Source: Planctomycetia bacterium | Lineage (GTDB): Bacteria; Planctomycetota; Planctomycetia; Planctomycetales; Planctomycetaceae | Assembly: GCA_026400935.1 (NCBI GenBank) | Contig: JAPLNX010000328.1 | Location: 1-37,332, forward strand | Length of the DNA: 37,332 bases | Direction of reading: 5' to 3' | Shown: in pieces, positions 8,718-16,414 of the stretch | How the letters are laid out: each line of letters begins with the position of its first letter | How positions within the stretch are numbered: the first letter of the stretch is position 1 | Made by a program: the position numbers and the translations under genes | Notes under the pieces: model-generated | What the model saw: the letters and a program-made list of their open reading frames with translations, nothing else | Told to the model about the DNA's origin: nothing | Database searches by the model: none

Positions 8718-8867
8718 CAGGTTGAAATGGAAACTTGGTATGACACTCTGCGTCGTGAATTGGCGACGCACCACGGCCTTGCAGAGGTCAAAATGTCTTC
8801 AGCGACAACGATGTTGATTGTTCCGATTCGCAACTTGCCGGAGCGACGTCGAATTTGGCTGGGACGT

Positions 8868-9836
8868 TCATCGAAGTCGATCCGCAATCAATTGCTCCAG
8901 CTTCACGATATCTGCTGAGAACTTGCGAATCCCTTCAGCCGTTTTCTCTGTTGCCATGGCGTCTTCGTTGAGTTGAAAACGAAATGACTTCTCGTCAAAC
9001 GAAACTCGATCAAGGGGTAATTTCGTCGCTATGGAAGCATCGAGTTTTCGCGTTACCTCATCTGTCGATGCGGCCAGTTCTGCGAGCAAAGCGGGGCTAA
9101 TTGTCAGTAAATCGCACCCTGCAAGTTCGGTGACCTCCCCTTTGCTCCGAAAGCTCGCACCCATCACCTCAGTGTGGTAGTCAAACCTTTTGTAGTAGTT
9201 GAAAATCTGTGTGACGGAAATGACACCAGGGTCTTCGGTCGGCAAGTAGTCTCGCTTCATTGCGACCTTGTACCAATCAAGAATTCGACCCACGAAAGGT
9301 GAGATCAATTGGACGCCAGCCTCAGCGCAAACCACCGCTTGAGCGAATGAAAACAGCAGCGTCAGGTTACAGTGAATTCCTTCTCGTTCCAGTAACTCCG
9401 CTGCGTGGATCCCTTCCCATGTACTCGCGATCTTGATCAGAACTCGCTTTCGATCAATCCCTTGAGTTTCATACAGCCGAATCAGTTGCCGAGCTTTTGC
9501 GATCGTCCCGGTTGTATCAAACGACAGCCGCGCATCGGTCTCCGTTGAGACTCGACCAGGAACGATCTTCAAAATTTCAAACCCGAAATTCACGAGCACA
9601 TTGTCGATGACATCTTCAACACGCTTCGCTCCAGTGAGTCCGGAGTTCTTACGGTCCGTAATCGCTTTCTCAACGAGCCACGCATACTCAGGCTTCGACG
9701 CTGCTGACAAGATGAGCGACGGATTAGTCGTCGCATCCTGCGGGAGATACTGCCGCATCGACTCAAAGTCACCGGTATCGGCCACGACTTTTGTCAGACT
9801 CTTCAATTGATCAAGTTGCGAACGCGCAGCGGTCAT
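8868..9836 (-). CDS. tal: Transaldolase (TalA/TalB type)
   Basis: Transaldolase moves a dihydroxyacetone unit between sugar phosphates in the non-oxidative pentose phosphate pathway, in the cytoplasm. At 322 aa it matches the long TalB class. The sequence shows VVADTGDF (catalytic Asp at 20), DATTNPSL (34-41), [14 protein letters not shown] (94-107), [12 protein letters not shown] with the Schiff-base Lys at 135, and [20 protein letters not shown] with [12 protein letters not shown] after it. It is the last gene of a minus-strand run, 39 bases after the glycosidase-like gene, and a weak AGAAGA precedes the ATG. The link with its neighbours looks positional rather than a single pathway. Confidence 0.97.
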   Translation of the reverse strand: MTAARSQLDQLKSLTKVVADTGDFESMRQYLPQDATTNPSLILSAASKPEYAWLVEKAITDRKNSGLTGAKRVEDVIDNVLVNFGFEILKIVPGRVSTETDARLSFDTTGTIAKARQLIRLYETQGIDRKRVLIKIASTWEGIHAAELLEREGIHCNLTLLFSFAQAVVCAEAGVQLISPFVGRILDWYKVAMKRDYLPTEDPGVISVTQIFNYYKRFDYHTEVMGASFRSKGEVTELAGCDLLTISPALLAELAASTDEVTRKLDASIATKLPLDRVSFDEKSFRFQLNEDAMATEKTAEGIRKFSADIVKLEQLIADRLR

Positions 9837-9875
9837 GTTTGCGGTCTTCTGTTTGACAGATGTTTTTCGGTTTAA

Positions 9876-11750
9876 TCAGCGAATTCGTACAACGCCATAA
9901 ACCAAGAAGCTCGGAACAACGAAACGGAGTCGATCTTCTTGGGCGTCAAACAAGAGTTTGATTGGCTCAGGTTGTTCAGGACTGAGCAGTTCAACCGAAG
10001 TCACCGTGCGAATGTTTGTCGCATCTTTTGCCACACGAAGATCGATACGGATGTTTTCGGTGGCAATCGGTCGTTCGTCTTTGATTCCACCGCCGGCGCT
10101 CCGTTTGGCTTCTGGTTCATGGCGGTTGTAGTTGACTAGGTGTAGCGTGAGTTCATCGAGTGTTGCTGGTATTGACAGTGAAACTCGGACGGTCATTGGT
10201 GCCTCAAATTGGCTGAGGCCTTCGAGATGAGGTGAAAGCTTCTCGCAATCAGTTGGTGAAATGATTTGTCGATAACGTTTCACGATTTCAGGTGTCACGA
10301 TGTCATCCGGACACACATCAAACAACACATGCTCGTCTAACAATTGCTTGCCGAAGTGACGGAAGCGTTCAAGCGGCGTGAGATCACCTTCGTGAATCTT
10401 GCGACGAGGAAACAACAACAGCACTTCCGACTGCGGACGATTGGCTCGAAAGAGCCCGTCATACTTTCTGAGAAACAGGTAGTAACGCACGATCTCGTCA
10501 CGTGCTGCGGGGTCTGTGAAGCGTGTGTAGAAGCCCATCGGCGCTCCGCCGTTTGCCGCTAACTCGGAGATTGCTGCGCGAATGCGAGTTCCTTCGTACT
10601 TGCCGAGTGTGAATGGCTTGTCGTTGAACGCACCACGAATGAATCGCGCCTGCAGTGTCCCTTCGCCAAGAATCCCTTCGGGCAAGTCTGTGAAGTATGC
10701 GGCATCGCCCGTACTGTACCAGAGGTAATCTTCATCGCGCCCCCACATCTCCGCTGGCAAAAAACAACGTTCGTCACCGTTGAGTTGATTGAAACTGCCA
10801 AGATGATTCCACTGCGCCACGAGCAAGTCCGGCTTCAGCGATCGACCATATTTGACGAAGACCTCATCAAAAGCCTGCTTGTTGGCAATCTGCGAGAACC
10901 GCAACATCTCGCGCCGTAACGGCATCGACTCTTCCGGTTTGTGCCAACTGACTATCTCTTTGAATTGATGAGCGTTCACGTCAGCGATTTCAAATTTCAT
11001 CCGCAACTCGTCCGCCGTGAACCGATTGCCGAGATACGTCTTGAATTCCGTCACGCAATGCGGACAGAGGCAGTTGTGGCGATAGAAATAGTTCGCGATG
11101 AATCCGTCACAGCCTTGCTCGATGCCGTGCTTAGTCCAGGCTTTCAACACGGCTCGCCAATGCGGGTTGTTCAAACAGCCCCAATACTCCTTCATGCCGC
11201 CGATGCTGTAGTTATTGACGGTAATTGGCTTCCCTTCGGCGTCTTTCTCCAACAGGTCGAGCGGATCGGCCACTGGCTTCGGTCCCAACAACTCTTCGTT
11301 CCACAGTTCGCGATAGAACTTGAAGAATCCACGCGGCCCACCCGATTCCGTGTCAGTCTTGGGACTGTCTGGATCGCCCACTAAGAACTTCACGTTCATG
11401 TGGCCAACCACTTTAATCCCTCGTTTGTGGATCTCACGATTGAGATTCGCGAACCACTCCCGGTTCTCAGTCAAGCCGACGAGAGGAAAGTGCGCAGGAT
11501 ATCCCTTCCCATGCGTCGTGTGTGCCAAGCTCCAAAAATGAGCCCCGTAAAATCCAACCTGAGCAACCTCCGGTTGAGCCGCTTCCAGAAACGACAAATA
11601 CCCCGGATCGGCGTACTCTGCCCAGTGAGCCACGAGCGTTGTGAACTCGTGCCTTGGGCGAACCGACTCCTGGGAAGGCGTTTGAGCATGAGCAACTGCA
11701 GGCAAGACTACAATCAGACATGAAAAAAGACCGAGCAGGCAAGATTTCAT
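9876..11750 (-). CDS. Secreted TIM-barrel glycoside hydrolase-like protein
   Basis: The ATG at 11750 (AGGGA 10 bases upstream) gives 624 aa beginning with a signal peptide (MKSCLLGLFSCLIVVLPAVAHA). The N-terminal two thirds look like a (beta/alpha)8 barrel of the beta-galactosidase/GH-A-like type: 'VGFYGAHFW', 'HKRGIKVVGHMNVKF', 'GCDGFIANYFYRHNCLCPHC', a likely acid pair around 'AEMWGRDEDYLWYSTGD', and 'APMGFYTRF'. The CxCPHC segment followed by a helix is common in such barrels. A C-terminal beta-rich domain follows. It is probably a periplasmic or secreted glycosidase, but the family and substrate cannot be fixed by eye. It starts 14 bases after tatD. Confidence 0.75.
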   Translation of the reverse strand: MKSCLLGLFSCLIVVLPAVAHAQTPSQESVRPRHEFTTLVAHWAEYADPGYLSFLEAAQPEVAQVGFYGAHFWSLAHTTHGKGYPAHFPLVGLTENREWFANLNREIHKRGIKVVGHMNVKFLVGDPDSPKTDTESGGPRGFFKFYRELWNEELLGPKPVADPLDLLEKDAEGKPITVNNYSIGGMKEYWGCLNNPHWRAVLKAWTKHGIEQGCDGFIANYFYRHNCLCPHCVTEFKTYLGNRFTADELRMKFEIADVNAHQFKEIVSWHKPEESMPLRREMLRFSQIANKQAFDEVFVKYGRSLKPDLLVAQWNHLGSFNQLNGDERCFLPAEMWGRDEDYLWYSTGDAAYFTDLPEGILGEGTLQARFIRGAFNDKPFTLGKYEGTRIRAAISELAANGGAPMGFYTRFTDPAARDEIVRYYLFLRKYDGLFRANRPQSEVLLLFPRRKIHEGDLTPLERFRHFGKQLLDEHVLFDVCPDDIVTPEIVKRYRQIISPTDCEKLSPHLEGLSQFEAPMTVRVSLSIPATLDELTLHLVNYNRHEPEAKRSAGGGIKDERPIATENIRIDLRVAKDATNIRTVTSVELLSPEQPEPIKLLFDAQEDRLRFVVPSFLVYGVVRIR

Positions 11751-11764
11751 GGTCGCGAGTCCCT

Positions 11765-12541
11765 TCACTCCGGTAAACCAAAAAGACGTTTCGCGTTCGC
11801 CGTCGTAATCGCAGCCATCTCTTCGAGAGACTTGCCGTGAGCCTCTGCCAAGCTGTCGGCCGTATGTCGCACGAACGACGGTTCATTCCGTTTGCCACGA
11901 TGTGGCAATGGAGCCAAATACGGCGAGTCGGTCTCGACTAACAAACGATCGAGTGGAATCTTCTTCGACAGCTGACGTAATGGCTCGTTCTTTTTAAAGG
12001 TCAACATCCCTGCGAAGGAAATGTGCAGACCAACCTCCAATGCAACATCGAGCGTCGCTTCACTGCCGCAGAACGAGTGCAACACGCCTTTGAGTGCCTC
12101 TGTACCAGCGGCCTCACGCAACACGGCGACCACATCCGGCTCTGCCTCGCGACAATGCACGATGAACGGCAGCGATCGAGTTCGAGCCAATTCAATCTGT
12201 CGCCGAAAGTAATCGAGTTGAATCTCAAACGGCGTGTGATCCCAGTACCGATCCAACCCGGTCTCGCCGATCGCGACCACTTTTGGTGAGGCAGCCAACT
12301 CCTCAATCAACTCCCAGTCACCGGGCTTTGCTTGAGCCGCATAGTTCGGATGAATGCCCACCGACGCAAACACATTCGGCACGCGAGCCGCAATCTCGAT
12401 CGTCGCGCGACTGCTGCTGGCCGTCGTGGCCACTGCGACCATCGAAATCACGCCCGATTCAATGGCCCGGGCGATGACCTCACCAATGTCTTCGCTGAAA
12501 GCGTCCTCATCAAGATGAGCATGAGTATCGACGAACTGCAT
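11765..12541 (-). CDS. tatD: TatD family metal-dependent DNase
   Basis: TatD proteins are cytoplasmic metal-dependent (amidohydrolase-fold) nucleases with 3'-5' DNase activity linked to DNA repair. The ATG at 12541 is chosen because GGAGGG lies just upstream; it gives 258 aa, the family norm. Metal-site motifs are all present: DTHAHLD near the start, GIHP, GETGLD, HCREA, HSFCG and ETDSPYLAP. The gene leads a minus-strand group with the glycosidase-like gene and tal. A cluster of three palindromes separates it from the 141-aa gene upstream. Confidence 0.95.
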   Translation of the reverse strand: MQFVDTHAHLDEDAFSEDIGEVIARAIESGVISMVAVATTASSSRATIEIAARVPNVFASVGIHPNYAAQAKPGDWELIEELAASPKVVAIGETGLDRYWDHTPFEIQLDYFRRQIELARTRSLPFIVHCREAEPDVVAVLREAAGTEALKGVLHSFCGSEATLDVALEVGLHISFAGMLTFKKNEPLRQLSKKIPLDRLLVETDSPYLAPLPHRGKRNEPSFVRHTADSLAEAHGKSLEEMAAITTANAKRLFGLPE

Positions 12542-12551
12542 GAGGTCCCTC

Positions 12552-12637
12552 CGTAGCACGGTTTTCAAAACCGTAGCACAGGCGGCCCGCCTGTGATTTT
12601 ATCGAACAACAGCACAAGCGAGCAGCTCGTGCTACGT
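12552..12637. repeat. Cluster of three palindromic elements
   Basis: Three palindromes follow each other: ACGGTTTT-C-AAAACCGT (12558-12574, perfect), CACAGGCGG-C-CCGCCTGTG (12577-12595, perfect) and AGCACAAGC-GAGCA-GCTCGTGCT (12611-12633, one mismatch). GTAGCAC recurs beside them at 12553 and 12573. None has a proper T-run. The first is related to the element at 1991-2025 and the third to the hairpin at 29530-29548. They look like a dispersed REP-like family. Confidence 0.8.
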
Positions 12638-12650
12638 CCTTACGCCACCT

Positions 12651-13076
12651 CTAAGAACCACTGGAGCTGATCGCTGCCAGATTTTCATGTTCGTTCCGAC
12701 TGACCAAATTGAGGATATCCAGAACTGAGTCCCCAGTAGGCAACATTGTCTTCGTTCGATCGACCGACTCCACTACCCGCGATTGCGTCGAAATCAATTG
12801 CTTGATCAAGAACTTCAATGAGACGTAATGCAGGTCTGTAAAGTCAGCAGTGAATGCTCCAGATTCAACTCGTGCTTGACGCGGAGCGAGATATTCGGTC
12901 ATCAACCGAATTGACTCCCTTTGGCGAGCCACACACTGATCTACGATCGACTTGAGCTGATCGCCGTCAGTGCTAATTGAGGTCCACGGCCAGCAATCCC
13001 CGACGTACTGCAAAAAGCAGCCCGATACGTCGCGCAACACGCGGTTCAGGATTTCTAGGTCGGTCGAGAGAGACAT
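12651..13076 (-). CDS. Unknown 141-aa helical protein
   Basis: No family is recognised. The 141-aa protein appears mainly helical, with no signal peptide or membrane segment, and is probably cytoplasmic. Its Cys residues are early (20, 28, 48). The frame begins 46 bases after the nuoN stop codon, so it may be read through from the nuo operon. There is no good Shine-Dalgarno sequence before the ATG at 13076. Composition and codon use resemble its neighbours. A four-helix-bundle-like fold is possible but not shown. Confidence 0.65.
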   Translation of the reverse strand: MSLSTDLEILNRVLRDVSGCFLQYVGDCWPWTSISTDGDQLKSIVDQCVARQRESIRLMTEYLAPRQARVESGAFTADFTDLHYVSLKFLIKQLISTQSRVVESVDRTKTMLPTGDSVLDILNLVSRNEHENLAAISSSGS

Positions 13077-13122
13077 GTGTACTTGAATTTCAAAAAGTCT
13101 AGGGTCGAAAAAATAACATCAA

Positions 13123-14742
13123 TTAACGCCCAATCTGAGTCAGCAGGGCATCAGCAATATTGTGGAATTTGTCGGTGAATCCTTGAGGCAGAATGCCTAG
13201 TCCCAAAATCGGCAAGCAAATCAACAACACAAAGACACCCCCAGGAAACAAGTCGTATCGCACCGATCGAGCCCCTGCCGGACGTGATTTGATATACATC
13301 GCCTTCAGAATTCGGATGTAATAGAAGAGACTAAAAACGGTATTGATCGCACCGGCACCCAGTACGCCCCACATGACCCAATGCACGGCAGTCGCTTTAA
13401 AAACCGCGCTGAAAATCACCAGCTTCGCCCAGAATCCACCCATCGGAGGCAGGCCCACAAGGCTGAATACACAGAGCAACATTCCGAAGCAGAGCACCGG
13501 GCATTGCGTTGCCAGACCGTTGTAGTCTTCAATCTCTTCGCTGAAAATTTGATTACGGATCAGTGAGACGATTGCGAATGCACCAAGGTTCATGAAGAGG
13601 TACACGAAGAGATAATAGATCAACCCTTCGATACAGCGCCGAGCTTCACCTTGAGTGTCCAAACCAACTTGCTTCCCGTGAGCCAACACCAGCAATGCGG
13701 AAACTGCCATCAACATGTAGCCCGCATGTGCGATCGTTGAGTAGGCTAGCATTCGCTTGATGTTCGTCTGCCCGTAAGCCGACAAGTTCCCGAATGTCGC
13801 AGTTGCTGCTGCCAGAACACCTAGCCCAATCCCAAATGAAAAGCCCACTTCAGAGACCGCGGCCGATGTGCTCGTGAAGGACAAGCCGAATCGAACTAAC
13901 AGTGCGAAAGCACCTGCTTTTGATGCGACCGACAAGAATCCGGCCACTTCCGCAGCAGCACCTTCAAACGCATCCGGACACCAGAAATGGAACGGGAAGA
14001 TCGACAGTTTGAAGGCCAAGCCGACGAGCACCATTAGCCCTGCCAGCAAAATTGTCCGAACGGTTGCATCACCAATTCCAGCATTCTGACTGACAATCAT
14101 CCCCAGCCGCTGGGCCATGTCCGGCATCGAGCCAGTTCCCGTGAGGCCGGCCAATAGGCTAATGCCATACAGCATCACGCCAGCAGCGCCAGCACCGTAA
14201 ACAACGTACTTTAGGGCCGCTTCACTGCTCTTTTTACGCCCCTTCAAGAACCCGACCATCGCGTAACTTGGCACGCTGGTCATCTCGACTCCCATAAACA
14301 TCATTAGTAGATGATTGGCCGAGGCCATGATCATCATGCCAATCGTCGAGCCGATCAGCAGCGTGTAGAAGTCCGCTGCATCATCACGGTCGGGGATACC
14401 CGTAAGTACCGTGAGTGTGATCGTAAGGATCAAAAATAGGCTCAAGAACATTCGGAAGAACGTCCCAAGTTGATCGAACATTAGCATACCGGTAAAGAAT
14501 GATGTCGGCGGAATCTCGCCTGTCACCAACCGATCAAACTGACAAAGAGCCAACGCAAAAGAGCCGAATGCACCGAGCAAAGCAACCCACTGAGTGGGAA
14601 TACGATTAAGCCCCGGCAACACTCGAAACGCCAGCATCAACACGATTGTTCCGCTGAGCACCAATTCGGGCGCAAAGAGACCAACTGAAGTTTTCGTGGT
14701 TTCGTCCAGCAGGCGGACGACCAGAGATCCGATATCGTTCAT
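13123..14742 (-). CDS. nuoN: NADH-quinone oxidoreductase subunit N
   Basis: This is an antiporter-like membrane subunit of Complex I that pumps protons as NADH is oxidised by quinone. At 539 aa it is slightly longer than usual. Many membrane helices are present. Key charged residues sit in helices: Glu153 (MFMGVEMTSVPSY), Lys178 (AALKYVVYGAG) and Lys245 (LAFKLSIFPFHFWCPDAFEG). It is the last nuo gene of the operon, following nuoM by 22 bases. Confidence 0.97.
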   Translation of the reverse strand: MNDIGSLVVRLLDETTKTSVGLFAPELVLSGTIVLMLAFRVLPGLNRIPTQWVALLGAFGSFALALCQFDRLVTGEIPPTSFFTGMLMFDQLGTFFRMFLSLFLILTITLTVLTGIPDRDDAADFYTLLIGSTIGMMIMASANHLLMMFMGVEMTSVPSYAMVGFLKGRKKSSEAALKYVVYGAGAAGVMLYGISLLAGLTGTGSMPDMAQRLGMIVSQNAGIGDATVRTILLAGLMVLVGLAFKLSIFPFHFWCPDAFEGAAAEVAGFLSVASKAGAFALLVRFGLSFTSTSAAVSEVGFSFGIGLGVLAAATATFGNLSAYGQTNIKRMLAYSTIAHAGYMLMAVSALLVLAHGKQVGLDTQGEARRCIEGLIYYLFVYLFMNLGAFAIVSLIRNQIFSEEIEDYNGLATQCPVLCFGMLLCVFSLVGLPPMGGFWAKLVIFSAVFKATAVHWVMWGVLGAGAINTVFSLFYYIRILKAMYIKSRPAGARSVRYDLFPGGVFVLLICLPILGLGILPQGFTDKFHNIADALLTQIGR

Positions 14743-14764
14743 GATCGTTCTTGAGTCCGTCGGC

Positions 14765-16378
14765 CTAATTCTGTTTCTGAGTTGTCTGAGTTGTCTGGAC
14801 GCCGCCGGTCAACCTTTGCGTGTTCTGGTATCCGGTATCCAGCCCTTGCACCAGCTTCTCCATCGATTTGCCCGTCATGTCAAACACGTAGTTCGGGAAC
14901 ACGCCAAAGAAGATGCAGAACGCTAAGAAGGTTGCACCGATGAAAGTTTCACGAGTCGTGAGTGGGTTCGCTTTGATCTCATCCAGGTGTGGGCCTTTGT
15001 ATTCGGGCCCGAGGTAGACTCTCTGCAAACACCACAGGATGTAGCCCGCAGTGATGATGACGCCGCTAGCCGAAACGATCGCCAGTGTCTTCGAGAAATT
15101 CCATGCACTCAACACGACGAATACTTCGCCGATGAAGCCACACATACCCGGTAGTCCCAAGCCAGCGAAGAAAATTCCTGCCGCAAGGCCAGAGTACAAC
15201 GGCATTAAGCCCGATAGGCCACCGAATTGATTGATGTCGCGATGGTGTACGCGGTCGTAAATCACGCCGACCATAAAGAACATCGCCGGAGATGAGATGC
15301 CGTGAGCGAGCATTTGGAACACCGCTCCATTCATCCCCATCAACCAGTAGTCGCGGCCTACAGCCGCACCGTTTGATTCAGAAATCTTCCAGACTGCGAT
15401 TCCCAGTAATACATAGCCCATGTGGCTGACCGAGCTATACGCTACCAATCGCTTGAAGTCAGTCTGAGCCAAGGCCGCGAAGCCACCATAGATGATGCTT
15501 GTCACTCCGATCGCGACCAAGACGTACGCGGCGTACTGAGCACCATACGGACAGAGCGGGAACGCGATCCGAATGATGCCGTATCCACCCATTTTCAGCA
15601 GGACACCTGCCAGAATCATCGAGATCGGTGTCGGTGCCTCAACATGAGCGTCAGGTAACCACGTGTGAAACGGGAAGCATGGTACTTTGATCGCAAAACC
15701 GATGAACAACAGAATGAATGCGGCGACTTGCAGACCTGGGCTGAAGACATCGCCCTTCTCGGCCATCGCAGTCAACTGCATCAAATCGAACGAACCGATT
15801 TGCCCTTCCGGAGCACTCCCGAAGTAAAACATCAAAATTGCGATCAACATCAAAACGCTACCTGCGAGCGTGTAGAGGAAGAACTTGATCGCTGCGTACT
15901 CGCGGCGTGGTCCGCCCCAGATGCCGATGAGAAAATACATCGGCAACAACATGACTTCCCAGAACACGTAGAACAGGAAGAAGTCGAGCGACAAGAACAC
16001 GCCGAGCATTCCCGTTTCCAACAACAGAAACAGAACCAAGTATCCCTTCACCTGCTTCTTGATGCTCCAAGAAGCCATCATCGATAGCAAAGAAACAAAG
16101 CTCGTCAACAACACAAGCGGCAGACTGATCCCATCAAAGCCGACTTGGTAATTGATATGCCAATTCTCAATCCAAGGCACTTTGACCATGTGCTGAATCC
16201 CAGCGTCTTCCGGCGAAAAACTACAGGCCAGCAACAAGGTTTGCAGAAACGTAACGGCCGTGCCGCACAACGACCAATAGCGCATGGGCTCTTCGGCCTT
16301 CTTGTCAAAGAAGATCAGACCAAACGCAAACAGGGTTGGCGTGAAGATGATCCAACTCATCAACGCTTCTGGACTCAT
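14765..16378 (-). CDS. nuoM: NADH-quinone oxidoreductase subunit M
   Basis: This is a second antiporter-like proton-pumping subunit of the Complex I membrane arm, 537 aa. The conserved channel residues are visible: Glu141 (FYVFWEVMLLPMYFLIG), Lys231 (AIKVPCFPFHTWLPDAH) and Lys262 (GVLLKMGGYGIIR). The N-terminus is short but starts in a membrane helix, and the RBS is weak. The C-terminus ends in a Gln/Thr-rich tail. It lies between nuoL (36-base gap) and nuoN (22-base gap). Confidence 0.97.
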   Translation of the reverse strand: MSPEALMSWIIFTPTLFAFGLIFFDKKAEEPMRYWSLCGTAVTFLQTLLLACSFSPEDAGIQHMVKVPWIENWHINYQVGFDGISLPLVLLTSFVSLLSMMASWSIKKQVKGYLVLFLLLETGMLGVFLSLDFFLFYVFWEVMLLPMYFLIGIWGGPRREYAAIKFFLYTLAGSVLMLIAILMFYFGSAPEGQIGSFDLMQLTAMAEKGDVFSPGLQVAAFILLFIGFAIKVPCFPFHTWLPDAHVEAPTPISMILAGVLLKMGGYGIIRIAFPLCPYGAQYAAYVLVAIGVTSIIYGGFAALAQTDFKRLVAYSSVSHMGYVLLGIAVWKISESNGAAVGRDYWLMGMNGAVFQMLAHGISSPAMFFMVGVIYDRVHHRDINQFGGLSGLMPLYSGLAAGIFFAGLGLPGMCGFIGEVFVVLSAWNFSKTLAIVSASGVIITAGYILWCLQRVYLGPEYKGPHLDEIKANPLTTRETFIGATFLAFCIFFGVFPNYVFDMTGKSMEKLVQGLDTGYQNTQRLTGGVQTTQTTQKQN

Positions 16379-16414
16379 AATGGTTCGTCTCGAATCTTTT
16401 CGTTTCGTTACGTC

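Noticed and set aside
8727-8918. 63-codon plus-strand frame between the LysM gene and tal
   Set aside because: It overlaps the transaldolase end antisense, has a weak RBS and no recognisable motif.
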